Shown piece by piece: positions 1-8,900 of a DNA stretch of 64,000 nucleotides. Origin of the DNA: Gammaproteobacteria bacterium (GTDB lineage Bacteria > Pseudomonadota > Gammaproteobacteria > Pseudomonadales > Azotimanducaceae_A). Position numbers and translations under genes: made by a program. The DNA lies in assembly GCA_012960755.1 (NCBI GenBank), contig DUAT01000144.1, forward strand, positions 1 through 64,000. Reading direction: 5' to 3'. Numbering within the stretch: position 1 is the first letter of the stretch; every line of letters begins with the position of its first letter. A model generated the notes under the pieces. It saw only the letters and a list, made by a program, of their open reading frames with translations. It was not told where the DNA came from and searched no databases.

Positions 1-635
1 AGTTCATCACGTTGCGCCCTTTCAAGCTGATCATCAATAGGGACTCTTACCTCTAACACTCCACGGACATCCCCCAGCTTCCAATCATTTTTGGGCGTTA
101 GCGGATGGGAATTGTGGCAGTTGACACACTCATCCGACGTCATTAAATCAGGTATCGCTACGCGGACAGATGTCACACCATCTATTATTTCAGTTCGGAC
201 AAAAGGTTTAGAGCTTCCTTTACTGGCATTGAGTGCAGACCAAGCCGAGCTTTCAAAGTCATCTAATTTAATTGACTGTCGGTGTGGGAAAGGGTACTCA
301 GAGTAGAGATTTAACACGATCTTATCCTTTTTCATGAGATCGCTGAGGTCGTGAATCATAGTGGCTGGTAAGGGAACTTTGCCCGGGTCACCCTCATGAT
401 CAATTGAAGGTACCAGATCACTGTTATCAAGGATTTTCTTGATCACCGCTGTTGTGTAATAACCCCGTAGGGTATTGAATTGATTTGCAGTAGCTTGTGC
501 AGCGATTACCGCTTCTTGTTCAGCATTGTCTCTCACGAAGTTTGTAAAATAAAATCCCAGAGAAATAAAGCTGGTAATAAATAACACAACAAATAAGATT
601 GTAACCATCCAGAGAGGGCTTTTTAGTCTATTCAC
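1..635 (-). CDS. DUF3365 (Tll0287-like) haem-domain sensor protein, C-terminus beyond window
   Basis: The frame is open from a GTG at 635 to the window edge (at least 211 codons); a TAA lies two codons upstream, so the GTG or the ATG at codon 10 is the start. Seen: a short basic N-terminus, one membrane helix at about residues 10-31, then an extracytoplasmic region ending in a c-type haem site CVNCH (residues 170-174) followed by NDWKLGDVRGVLEV. That CxxCH plus WKLGDVRG signature is typical of DUF3365 sensor domains, which usually precede a chemotaxis, kinase or nucleotide-cyclase output domain; the output domain is outside the window. It diverges from the MerR-type gene and its promoter overlaps the palindrome at 716-730, so MerR control is likely. 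Confidence 0.82.
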   Translation of the reverse strand, partial: MNRLKSPLWMVTILFVVLFITSFISLGFYFTNFVRDNAEQEAVIAAQATANQFNTLRGYYTTAVIKKILDNSDLVPSIDHEGDPGKVPLPATMIHDLSDLMKKDKIVLNLYSEYPFPHRQSIKLDDFESSAWSALNASKGSSKPFVRTEIIDGVTSVRVAIPDLMTSDECVNCHNSHPLTPKNDWKLGDVRGVLEVRVPIDDQLERAQRDE

Positions 636-705
636 AAGTTAGTGTCGAGTAACGTTTAAAGGATTCTGTTGTGCCCATGGGTCGTCATTTCCCACACAAT
701 AGCAT

Positions 706-736
706 AACGTATATCCTGTAGTAACTACAGCTTCAA
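706..736 (-). promoter_or_regulatory. MerR-type promoter/operator between the divergent sensor and regulator genes
   Basis: A perfect palindrome CTGTAGT-A-ACTACAG occupies 716-730. On the minus strand it lies between TTGAAG (736-731, a -35-like hexamer) and TACGTT (711-706, -10-like) with a 19-bp spacer, the over-long spacing characteristic of promoters that MerR-family proteins untwist; an alternative -10 TATACG (713-708) would give 17 bp. The dyad resembles known CadR/HmrR-class operators (ACCCT..AGTGG..) in general form. It lies 15 bp upstream of the regulator's ATG, consistent with autorepression. Function is inferred from layout only. Confidence 0.6.
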
Positions 737-745
737 GAAATTATC

Positions 746-1156
746 ATGAATTCAGTTCTCATCAAGTTCACTCGGGGTGAATTAGCTAAAACCACGAAAG
801 TGAACAGCGAAACAATTCGATATTACGAGAAAATTGGCCTGATCCAGAGCCCCGCCAGAACCGCAGGCGGACACCGGATATATGCGGAACGACACCTGAA
901 CAGGGTCTCTTTTATCCGCCGGAGCCGCGAGTTGGGATTCAGCTTAAAGGAAATCCGCAACCTGATAGAGCTGGTGGACAGTGAGCGTTACACCTGCGAG
1001 GAGGTCCGGGACCGAACCGTTATTCACTTGTCAGACATAGAACAGAAACTTGCCGATCTACAGAACATGCAGATCAATTTGAAAGACATGATATCGAAAT
1101 GCGATGGCGGGTTAACACCTGACTGTTCTATTGTCGATACGCTACTTTCGAGTTAG
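746..1156 (+). CDS. MerR-family, soft/divalent-metal-responsive transcriptional regulator
   Basis: 136 aa. An N-terminal winged HTH (about residues 9-75; GELAKTTKVNSETIRYYEKIGL is split here as the classic ETIRYYE recognition segment) is followed by a dimerisation helix and a C-terminal metal loop KCDGGLTPDC. Three cysteines are in the family's ligand positions: one in YTCEEV at the start of the long helix and a C-x7-C pair in the loop. The helix cysteine favours a divalent-metal (Zn/Cd/Hg/Pb) sensor over a Cu(I) sensor, which has Ser there; the C-x7-C spacing is CueR-like, so the metal is undecided. No mer, cad or cop effector operon is in the window, but a CadD-like transporter lies at 56195-56851. 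Confidence 0.88.
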   Translation: MNSVLIKFTRGELAKTTKVNSETIRYYEKIGLIQSPARTAGGHRIYAERHLNRVSFIRRSRELGFSLKEIRNLIELVDSERYTCEEVRDRTVIHLSDIEQKLADLQNMQINLKDMISKCDGGLTPDCSIVDTLLSS

Positions 1157-1188
1157 TCCGTCACCTAACTGAATCCGCTACGAGTACT

Positions 1189-1285
1189 GTATGTCTTTAT
1201 CTGGACCCGTGGCGCACGTCCATGTGCACTCAAGTTTTGCATCCCTGACTCGGCGTCCCCACAACACGTCCTGATAAAGACATAC
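1189..1285. repeat. 97-bp element bounded by 18-bp inverted repeats (MITE-like)
   Basis: Left arm 1189-1206 and right arm 1268-1285 are inverted copies matching at 17 of 18 positions (arm GTATGTCTTTATCTGGAC), separated by 61 bp that contains a smaller GCAC..GTGC hairpin. It lies between the convergent MerR gene and the end of the Pfa operon. There is no T-tract or short loop, so it does not look like an ordinary intrinsic terminator; a small non-autonomous element or a long-range RNA hairpin are both possible. The remaining 1157-1339 sequence shows nothing else. Confidence 0.5.
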
Positions 1286-1339
1286 CGCACTCTTCGCTCA
1301 TACGCGTTGCAACTCTGTTACGAATCATCCACCCGGATT

Positions 1340-2164
1340 TCAGCTCTTTATCTCTAGCTCCAGGTCGAGAGCCGTTAACAGGCCCTGTCGAATAACGGTC
1401 TCACAATATTTGGAACATTCTTTGCGGGATTCAAACGCATCAAATTTCACGGTTGGATGGCAGGTCACACTGACCTGAGCTGGCCCTAAACCAAGACCGT
1501 TGAGGAAATGAGGCAATATTTTCCTGGGCTTGTACCAGGCATAATAGTCCCGGGCGCATCTATCCATACGCTCACCTTTATAGCGTGTATAAGCCACGGT
1601 TACCGGTTGGATGGTGATGTCAAATTCCTGACTGTCAGCGGCCTGGAAAAAACTGCTGTGAAAAGGGGCAACGAAAGTACCGATATTGCTCGTACCTTCC
1701 GGAAAGAGGATCAAGTTGCTCTTGTCCAGCAGGTGCTGCTGTATCTGCTCGACCTGGCTGCCCACTTTTCGGCCACTTCTCTCAATAAACAGTGTATTTT
1801 GCAGTTTCGCCAGTTGGCCAAAAAGCGGCCATTTCGCTACTTCGGATTTCGCGATGTAGGTGCCAGGTAGAACAGACCCGAGGACGAAAATGTCAATATA
1901 GGAGATGTGATTGGATATATACAAGGTCGGTCGGTCGATGCAGGGAGTACCTTCAACAATACATGTCAGGTTGAAGCATTTAAGCGCACCCCAGTGAAAC
2001 AAAAGACTCAGATTGTTCGCTCGGGGAAAACGGATCAGCCTGGCGACTACAAAAACCGAAACCACTGCCAGCATCCAGATGATCAGCAACAACAGGGAAA
2101 TAGCTGTTTTTATTTTTGAAACCGAAATTTCCTGTTTCATTTCCTGTTTCATTTCCTGGTACAT
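1340..2164 (-). CDS. PlsC/LPLAT-family acyltransferase, last gene of the Pfa operon
   Basis: 274 aa. One N-terminal membrane segment (about 20-42) precedes an acyltransferase domain with the HX4D catalytic motif (NHISYID) and the glycerol-phosphate-binding FPEGTSNIG motif. Such enzymes move acyl groups from acyl-CoA or acyl-ACP to lysophosphatidate or similar lyso-lipids at the inner membrane. It is the last gene of a minus-strand run with the PUFA-synthase genes, 54 bp after the PPTase, so it may place the Pfa product into phospholipid (inference). The start is uncertain: three near-identical GGAAATG units in a 12-bp repeat give Met codons 1, 5 and 9. Confidence 0.88.
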   Translation of the reverse strand: MYQEMKQEMKQEISVSKIKTAISLLLLIIWMLAVVSVFVVARLIRFPRANNLSLLFHWGALKCFNLTCIVEGTPCIDRPTLYISNHISYIDIFVLGSVLPGTYIAKSEVAKWPLFGQLAKLQNTLFIERSGRKVGSQVEQIQQHLLDKSNLILFPEGTSNIGTFVAPFHSSFFQAADSQEFDITIQPVTVAYTRYKGERMDRCARDYYAWYKPRKILPHFLNGLGLGPAQVSVTCHPTVKFDAFESRKECSKYCETVIRQGLLTALDLELEIKS

Positions 2165-2183
2165 TTCCTAGTACATTTCCTCG
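2127..2183 (-). repeat. 12-bp tandem repeats over the acyltransferase start
   Basis: About five units of the type ATTTCCTGTTTC / ATTTCCTGGTAC repeat with exact 12-bp period on the plus strand. Read on the minus strand they supply several GGAAATG ribosome-site/start combinations, one of which runs directly into TAG. Change in copy number would move the start in steps of four residues without breaking the frame. Confidence 0.75.
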
Positions 2184-2218
2184 AAAAGAGCCTGACCGGT
2201 TCTACCCCAACTCACACC

Positions 2219-2971
2219 CTACTCAAGGCAAAACTCCCACTGCCGAATTCTGCTGACCTGGGCTCCATCATACGCCAGGGCTGCAAGATAATCTGAACCA
2301 GCGTTAATCGACTGCATGTTCCATTCGCCAACGGAGCGGGGATTGTTGTCATCAGTCAGCAGACCTGAACCGCCATCAGGGTCAACCACAACGGTAAATT
2401 TCTGGAATCCATAAGAGTACCCGTCACCAATCGCCTTGGTGTAAGCCTCCTTTTGAGTCCAAATCCTGTGAAAGGTTGCCTCCTGATCAGCCGCGGGCAA
2501 GCTTAGCAGGAGGTTCAACTCCGACGCAGAAAAGCTGCGTTTCGCGATTGGCTGCCAACGGGTTGCGCGTCGGGTGCTACTGATATCAATACCCACACGT
2601 CTGCCGCTGGCAACAACGATCAATGCGGTGTCCTCACTGTGAGATAAGTTGAAGTGGAAGTCGTCGGCCATTGGCGATGCAAGTTCCGGTTTCCCCTGTT
2701 CAGCATAATTGAATTTCAGCGAAGCGGCTTTCTGATCCAGGCATCGCGCGAGTACAATTCGTAGCGCACATCGGGACCTGACAAATGGTTTTCGAATAGC
2801 GTCCAGCAGGAATTTATCGGCGCGTTGTTGTTCATCATCAGAGATTATCGACTGGTAACGATCCAAATTCGAATCTGAAAGATTGACGCGCCAGAGATCG
2901 ATCACCTGAGGGTCAACTTCATACGGACAATTTTCCTTTGCCCAAGCAGCAGACTGACGGTTCTTAACCAA
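2219..2971 (-). CDS. pfaE: Sfp-type 4'-phosphopantetheinyl transferase
   Basis: 250 aa, the usual length for Sfp-type enzymes. The two family signatures are present: VGIDI (Mg/CoA binding) and WTQKEAYTKA (the W-x-x-KEA-x-x-K motif). It transfers phosphopantetheine from CoA to carrier-protein serines; the obvious clients are the four ACPs encoded in the same operon. The gene begins at a TTG 17 bp after the stop of the pfaC-like gene, with only a weak GA-rich ribosome site, suggesting translational coupling. The symbol follows the functional role in other pfa systems. Confidence 0.93.
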   Translation of the reverse strand: MVKNRQSAAWAKENCPYEVDPQVIDLWRVNLSDSNLDRYQSIISDDEQQRADKFLLDAIRKPFVRSRCALRIVLARCLDQKAASLKFNYAEQGKPELASPMADDFHFNLSHSEDTALIVVASGRRVGIDISSTRRATRWQPIAKRSFSASELNLLLSLPAADQEATFHRIWTQKEAYTKAIGDGYSYGFQKFTVVVDPDGGSGLLTDDNNPRSVGEWNMQSINAGSDYLAALAYDGAQVSRIRQWEFCLE

Positions 2972-2988
2972 TGTTCTCAGGCAAAATG

Positions 2989-5900
2989 TTATTTGCCAAA
3001 ATGTTTGCCAATAAGTTTTGCCAGAATTTTTTCTGCAGGTGTTGGCAGACCAGATTCTTTAACCCCAGGAACACTACCGGAATTGAGCCTGTCTATCAGT
3101 CTCTGCATACGGGCACCCACTTCAGGCAACGTTTGCAGCGCGGCCCACAGGACTCGTTGGGTGTCTGATCGATCATCTGGCTGATTTTCAACCAGTTCCG
3201 CAAACCCAGGGTCCGCTGATAAAGGTTGGTCATCGTCCAGACCCGGTCCCAAATTGTTGATGGCGGCAACGACGTACTTTGCCCTGTCGACATAAGGCAG
3301 GGTTTCCAGTTCAACAGGTTCGATCACGGAACCTATGTAATAGTCCTGGCTACCGAACCCGACGGGAAACTCCAGCCGCTCGTTGGAAGGCTGGATCGGT
3401 AATCCACCTGCGAATCGAACCGGGATAATGGGGATATTGTGATTAACCGCCAAATCAATCAGCACAGAACTCACCGTCTTTATCGGTTGTCCTGCCCGGG
3501 TTGCCCGGGTCCCGTCTACATGCACGAGCAGTGATCGGGGCTGTTGTGCCACGGTCTGGCCAAAATCGTCCAGAATCCGCAGCATATCTCCCTGATCGTC
3601 CCGATCAAAAAACAACATTCGGGTCGTACTCTGCTCTTTTAGTTCCGTCTCAGTCAGCAGCGATATTTGCCCGAGCCAGGAGTCACGATGTTCTTTCTTG
3701 GCAATCGCCTCTGCCGGGATACCCGTCATGGCGGCAATCATGCCGAGAAACAAAAATGATTCCACACCCACCTGGTGATTAGCCAGATAAATTGCTGGTT
3801 GACCTTTCCTGACTTGAAATTCATCGGGATCACGCAGTATCAGGTTATGCACAAACTTGTGAATCAGTGAAGCACCCAGGTCGTGTACCAGGTGGTGTTC
3901 ACCGGCCGACTGTTCGACCCAGTAGTCACGAACGCCTCGCCAGTCGAATTGTGAACCCAATCTGGCCGTGCCTTTAATATTGTCTTCTATAATTCGTAAG
4001 CCGATTTTCGGTGCATGGTATATTTTTAAACCATCACCCCATAGCCTTGCTTCGCCAACAATCCAGCAGTTGCCATCTTCAACAACTCGCTCGGTACACT
4101 GGAAGTCGACGGTAATCAGCTTCTTGTCTGGTGTGATCTGGCCGCGATAGTGCCATTCTGTTTCTTCGGCGACAAGAATCGGTTCGAATCGTGGTTTACT
4201 AAATCCCTCATGTAACCCTTGAGACAACATCAGTGCCTGTATTAATTGCAGCATTGCCTCAATCCCGAGGGAACCGGGCTGGACAGGGTCCTGAAAAAAG
4301 TGAGCCTTGAAGAACCATTCAGTCAGGTCTACATCCTTCTCACCGCGGATGCTACCCAGGCTCGCCTGCCCGCCATCGGTTGCAAGGAAAGTGATCCGGT
4401 CCAGCATCAGCAATTTGGAATCGGGCAAATGGGCCGTTGGATGGCCAAAATACAATGCAGGTTTATCTTCGAACTTAATCAGCTCGTTGGATGACTGGTC
4501 AAATATAATTTGTTCATGGTCTGAAATAGTGAGTCCCTTCTGGTTCGCCATGGCATCCGGCGGGAAGAAACCAAACACCGTCTTCATGGTAAAAACAGGT
4601 TCATCATCAATGGTACAAACCACCTCAAAGCTCTCGATGATGAGTTCACCAATTTGCGAAATTGAAGTCAGATGAGCGCTGGTTTTCAGGCTGCCGTCAC
4701 CAGGCTTAACTTCCCGATGCTGCACAGCGGTGCCATCCAGGTTGCGGAACAACAGGTCACTGTTCGCATAATCGCGACCGAGGGTATAGGAAGCCAGCCA
4801 ACCGCATGGCTGCAGCGCAATTTCCATTAACACGCAATAAGGCATCGTACGGGACGCGTTGGCATTGAAGTACCAGGCATCCGCCGAAATATCATAAACT
4901 GCATCAACCTGTCCACCTTTCTGCATACTCGCCATGTCACCTTCAAGAGCGACAATACGCGTCATAAAATGATACGGCGGACCCGGCAATCGGGGACTGC
5001 GCAACGGCCCGTCATAATGGGCGAACCCACTGCCAAATGCAGTCGAGGGTTTTCCCCAGGCGCAACTAATCAGTGACCGGTAGTCCAGCGGAAAGTCATC
5101 GATATAAGCCAGTGGGCGGTCATCCGCAATCGGTGCCAACAATTCCGGCATGCTGCTCAGGGGCCAGTCTGGAACCAGTTGCAAACCCAATCGTTCACAC
5201 AAAAAAGCCTTGCGACCATCAATAGTGCAGAGTACATGGGCAAATAACCTGGGTTGATCGTCAATGATTTCTTCATCAATAAATATTTCATACACCAGTT
5301 GGTCTGACGTCGGCAACGCCTGGCCGCGGCAGATAAACTTGTAATTCGTGCCCCGGACGGGCTGAAAGCGCCAGCCATCACGATACAGACTATGCCCACG
5401 AGCGCTCATATAAAAAGCCATGGCCTGCAAACAGGCATCGGCCATCAAGGTACCTGGCATACAGGGGTCATTTTTAAAGTGCCCGTCGAAGAACCAGTCA
5501 TCTTTATGTATGTCTTCGACGATACGCAGGTAGCCGCGTCCTGCAGGACCACCGGTAGGATCAAATTCTGTGACTTCACCCAGGAAATTACCCTGTCCCT
5601 GCGGTGATCCGGGTGTACGGGTGTGAGTATGCGCCCGTGCAAACTCATCACCAAAACACGACTGTAAATCACCATCAAGATAGGCTGCAACCTCAGCGCG
5701 ACTGAAAGATGTTTTACGACAATCAACAATCGGCTCAGGCACCACAATGCCAGGTGTAAAATCTGCAGACGCCGCATCCCAGAGCACACCTGCTGACTCA
5801 GCCAGTTCTTCTTTGGTAAAAAACCCAGCCTGCCCGTTACGCACCGAGATGCGAAGTTCACCATTAATATGACAATCGTAATGAAAAAAGAACAGGCGCA

Positions 5901-8900
5901 CATCACCTTGCTGTGCATGGCCGTCGACCTTTATTTCGTACTTCAAGGTGTCACCGGGCTGTGGCAGTTCACCATGAAAGACCAGTTCACAACCCAGCAA
6001 CCGGTAGGCTCGTTCACCCTTGTTATGGAAATCAATACCCAGCCAGGAAATTAACAACAGGTCCGCCTGACCTGATTCAATAAAGATGCCCGGCGGCATT
6101 CGCCCCCGATGCAGGTACCAGCTGTCTTGATGTACATCTGTCTCGGTCCATACGGTGCCAGTTGCCATGGAACCAGCCTCGCCCTCGATGCCCATCACGC
6201 GATCACACAGCAATAAGGGCGGTTCTGGCATTCGAACCTGAACATCGTAGTGGTCCTGTTGTTCGAACAATGATCCAAAGACCGACGATATTTTTCCACC
6301 GGCCAGAACTTCAACCTGCTGGCGAGAAAACGAAGGTCCCGGCAGTTCGGCGTTTAGTTCTTCAATCAGCTCTGCTACTTCGACCGGAGCTGCGGCTCCC
6401 GGAGCTGCGGCTCCCGGAACTGCGGTACCCGGATCTATTTTCGCTGCGGTGTTTCCTGGTAGTTGCCCGGTAACGACGGGTTCCCTGGAAATGAGGGTTG
6501 GTGGTTCAACCGAAGGCAAAGGGGAAGATGCACCACCCAGTAATACTGTTTGCATCCTCGCCATTGTTTCTGCGAAATTGCGCTGCCCTTCCATCTGCGC
6601 TGAGAGGAATGCCTGGTGGGCTTGCAGCATTCGCTGATGAGCATCAATCAGCAATTGATGTTCACTGACAGCACCGGTGGCGTTTATAGCTGCAGCAGTT
6701 TTCTGGCCGTTAGATCGCAAGGGTACTGGTACGGTTTTCAATTTTGCTTTTTTTATCGTCCCTTTTTCGGTTGGTTTTTTTGTGGCGTGCTCTATGGTTG
6801 AATACTCTTTGGTTAGCTGCCCTTTTGTAGAATGCTTCTTCGAAGCAGGTTCATTTACGGACAAGAATGGGGGTGCAGCTGGCACGTCGATGCTGTATGC
6901 CAACGCTGGTGGAAGCGGAATCAAGCGACCTGCTGCGGGCCCGGCAGTAACGTCTGGCGGGCAGTATACATTTGTGTCAATTGCCACCTGCTCCTCCGTT
7001 ATTGCCAGCATTGCGGCCTGTGCGCGAACTGCGGGCAGGCGCAGTGCAAAGCGGATCATCGGCTCAACGGAGTCGGCAGACGCAGGCTGGCGAAGATTAA
7101 TATTTGATAAATCGATACCAACACCCGCACACCAGAGACTGGCTGTGGCACGATATAGCTGGGTCATCGACGGTACAGCCGAATGATCCAATGCCACGGC
7201 AAGGTGCGGTTTGTCACCCAGAATTTCTCCGATGGCGCCGGTCAGGCTATTGCGTGGACCATGTTCGACAAATATTCGAACACCATCGCTCCAGGCCATA
7301 TTTACAATCCTGGGGAAATCAATGGTTTGCAACGCCTGCCCGGTTAAGGCATCCGCTACCCTGCTTTTTGTCAGGATATAGACACCATCCAGGTAGTTCG
7401 AATAAAAGCGGATATTTTCCGGCGTCCTGGTTTCGCGGGTGTGTATCCTGCGCCAGGTCGATTCGAATGGCTCAACAGCCGCACAATGCACCGCCAGGTC
7501 ATGTCCGAGGGGCAAGGTTTCCGGGTTCCCGAGGCGAGCCAGCACCGAATCACAAGCACCGCGCTTGCCGCCAATAACACAGTCACGATCAGACTGGACG
7601 ATAGTCAGATAAACATACTTTTCTGCATCAACTGCAAGACGAACATCTTCAACCGGAGCAAGAACACGATAGTTTTCCCAGTCAACGATCTCATTTTCTG
7701 TGAGACCCCATGTATCCCGGACCGAAGTAAAATCCCTCGCCAATGCAGATCGGTATAATTCTGTGGCATCAATATCCTGCAGTAGCGAGTCCATATCCTG
7801 CCAGGCACCAAAAGCAAACATGCTATTGGTCTCACCGGAAGACAGGCCCATCGCCACATCCGGTTTCAGGCCCAACAGGTCTCTGCTAATCCTTGCGTGT
7901 AATTGACTCAGGTATGAAGACCCCGCCAATTGAAAAGACGGCTCTCGATGTCGCTCATCCGCAGGATCGAAAGCCGCCACCATCGCCCCGGCAGACTCAG
8001 GTATCTCGTCGGCCAGTTGCCCGCTGATACCCGGCAAGCCGAAAAACAGGTCTTTCCCCATGCCCGGATATGCTGATGCGGCGCCGGTAAACACTGAAGC
8101 CAGTTCCCCTTGTATCGGACTTTCAGAAAAACTGATTCCATCCAGGGACCAGGCGTTTAGATTTTCACTGGCGTCGCTTGCCAAAATGCTTTGTATTGCG
8201 CGCTGACGCAGTTTGACGAACTTTTCACTGGCGCCAACCAGTGCTGCCCTGCATGGCCCTCCACCAGTTACAGAGTCGGCCATCGTACCGACCTTAATGT
8301 TCGCCACCAGGGTTTCGCGATCTGGTGCCGCGTAAACTTCCATTTGTGGCTGGTCTCTCGCTGCAAACGCACGGGATCCACTATGGCTCGATGTTAAGCA
8401 CCAGGTGGACGATTCACCGAACACTGATTGGTTGTGAACCACCACTGGCTCTGGTTTGATACCACTGCTGCGATCGGAGGTCGAATTCTGGCCTGCTCTC
8501 ACCCGTTGAATGCCCGCCGCCAGGTTTAGCAATCCAGCCGCTGCGTGTGCACCGGCACGGGTATCAACATTGGTGACGGCAACTTCTGTCGGTGCAGATT
8601 CGTTTCCCGGTTCAATTATCGCCAATATCTCGTCACCATCCGCCAGGGCCTGATCGACGGATTTCACCACCATCAAAACCGCGGCATCATTGGCTGCTGA
8701 GGCATCGGGGGCCATTCCTGGCGGTGCAATTTTCGCTATCGCTACTTCATGGACCTTTTCGTTACCCAGTTCGACTGCTCCCACAATTGCCGCATCCAGT
8801 TCACCGCGCCCGATAGCGGTCATCGCGAGTTCCAGGGCAGCGTCACCTGAGAGTTCCTCCCGGGATACTGTAAAACCCGGACCAGTGATATTTAACTGGT

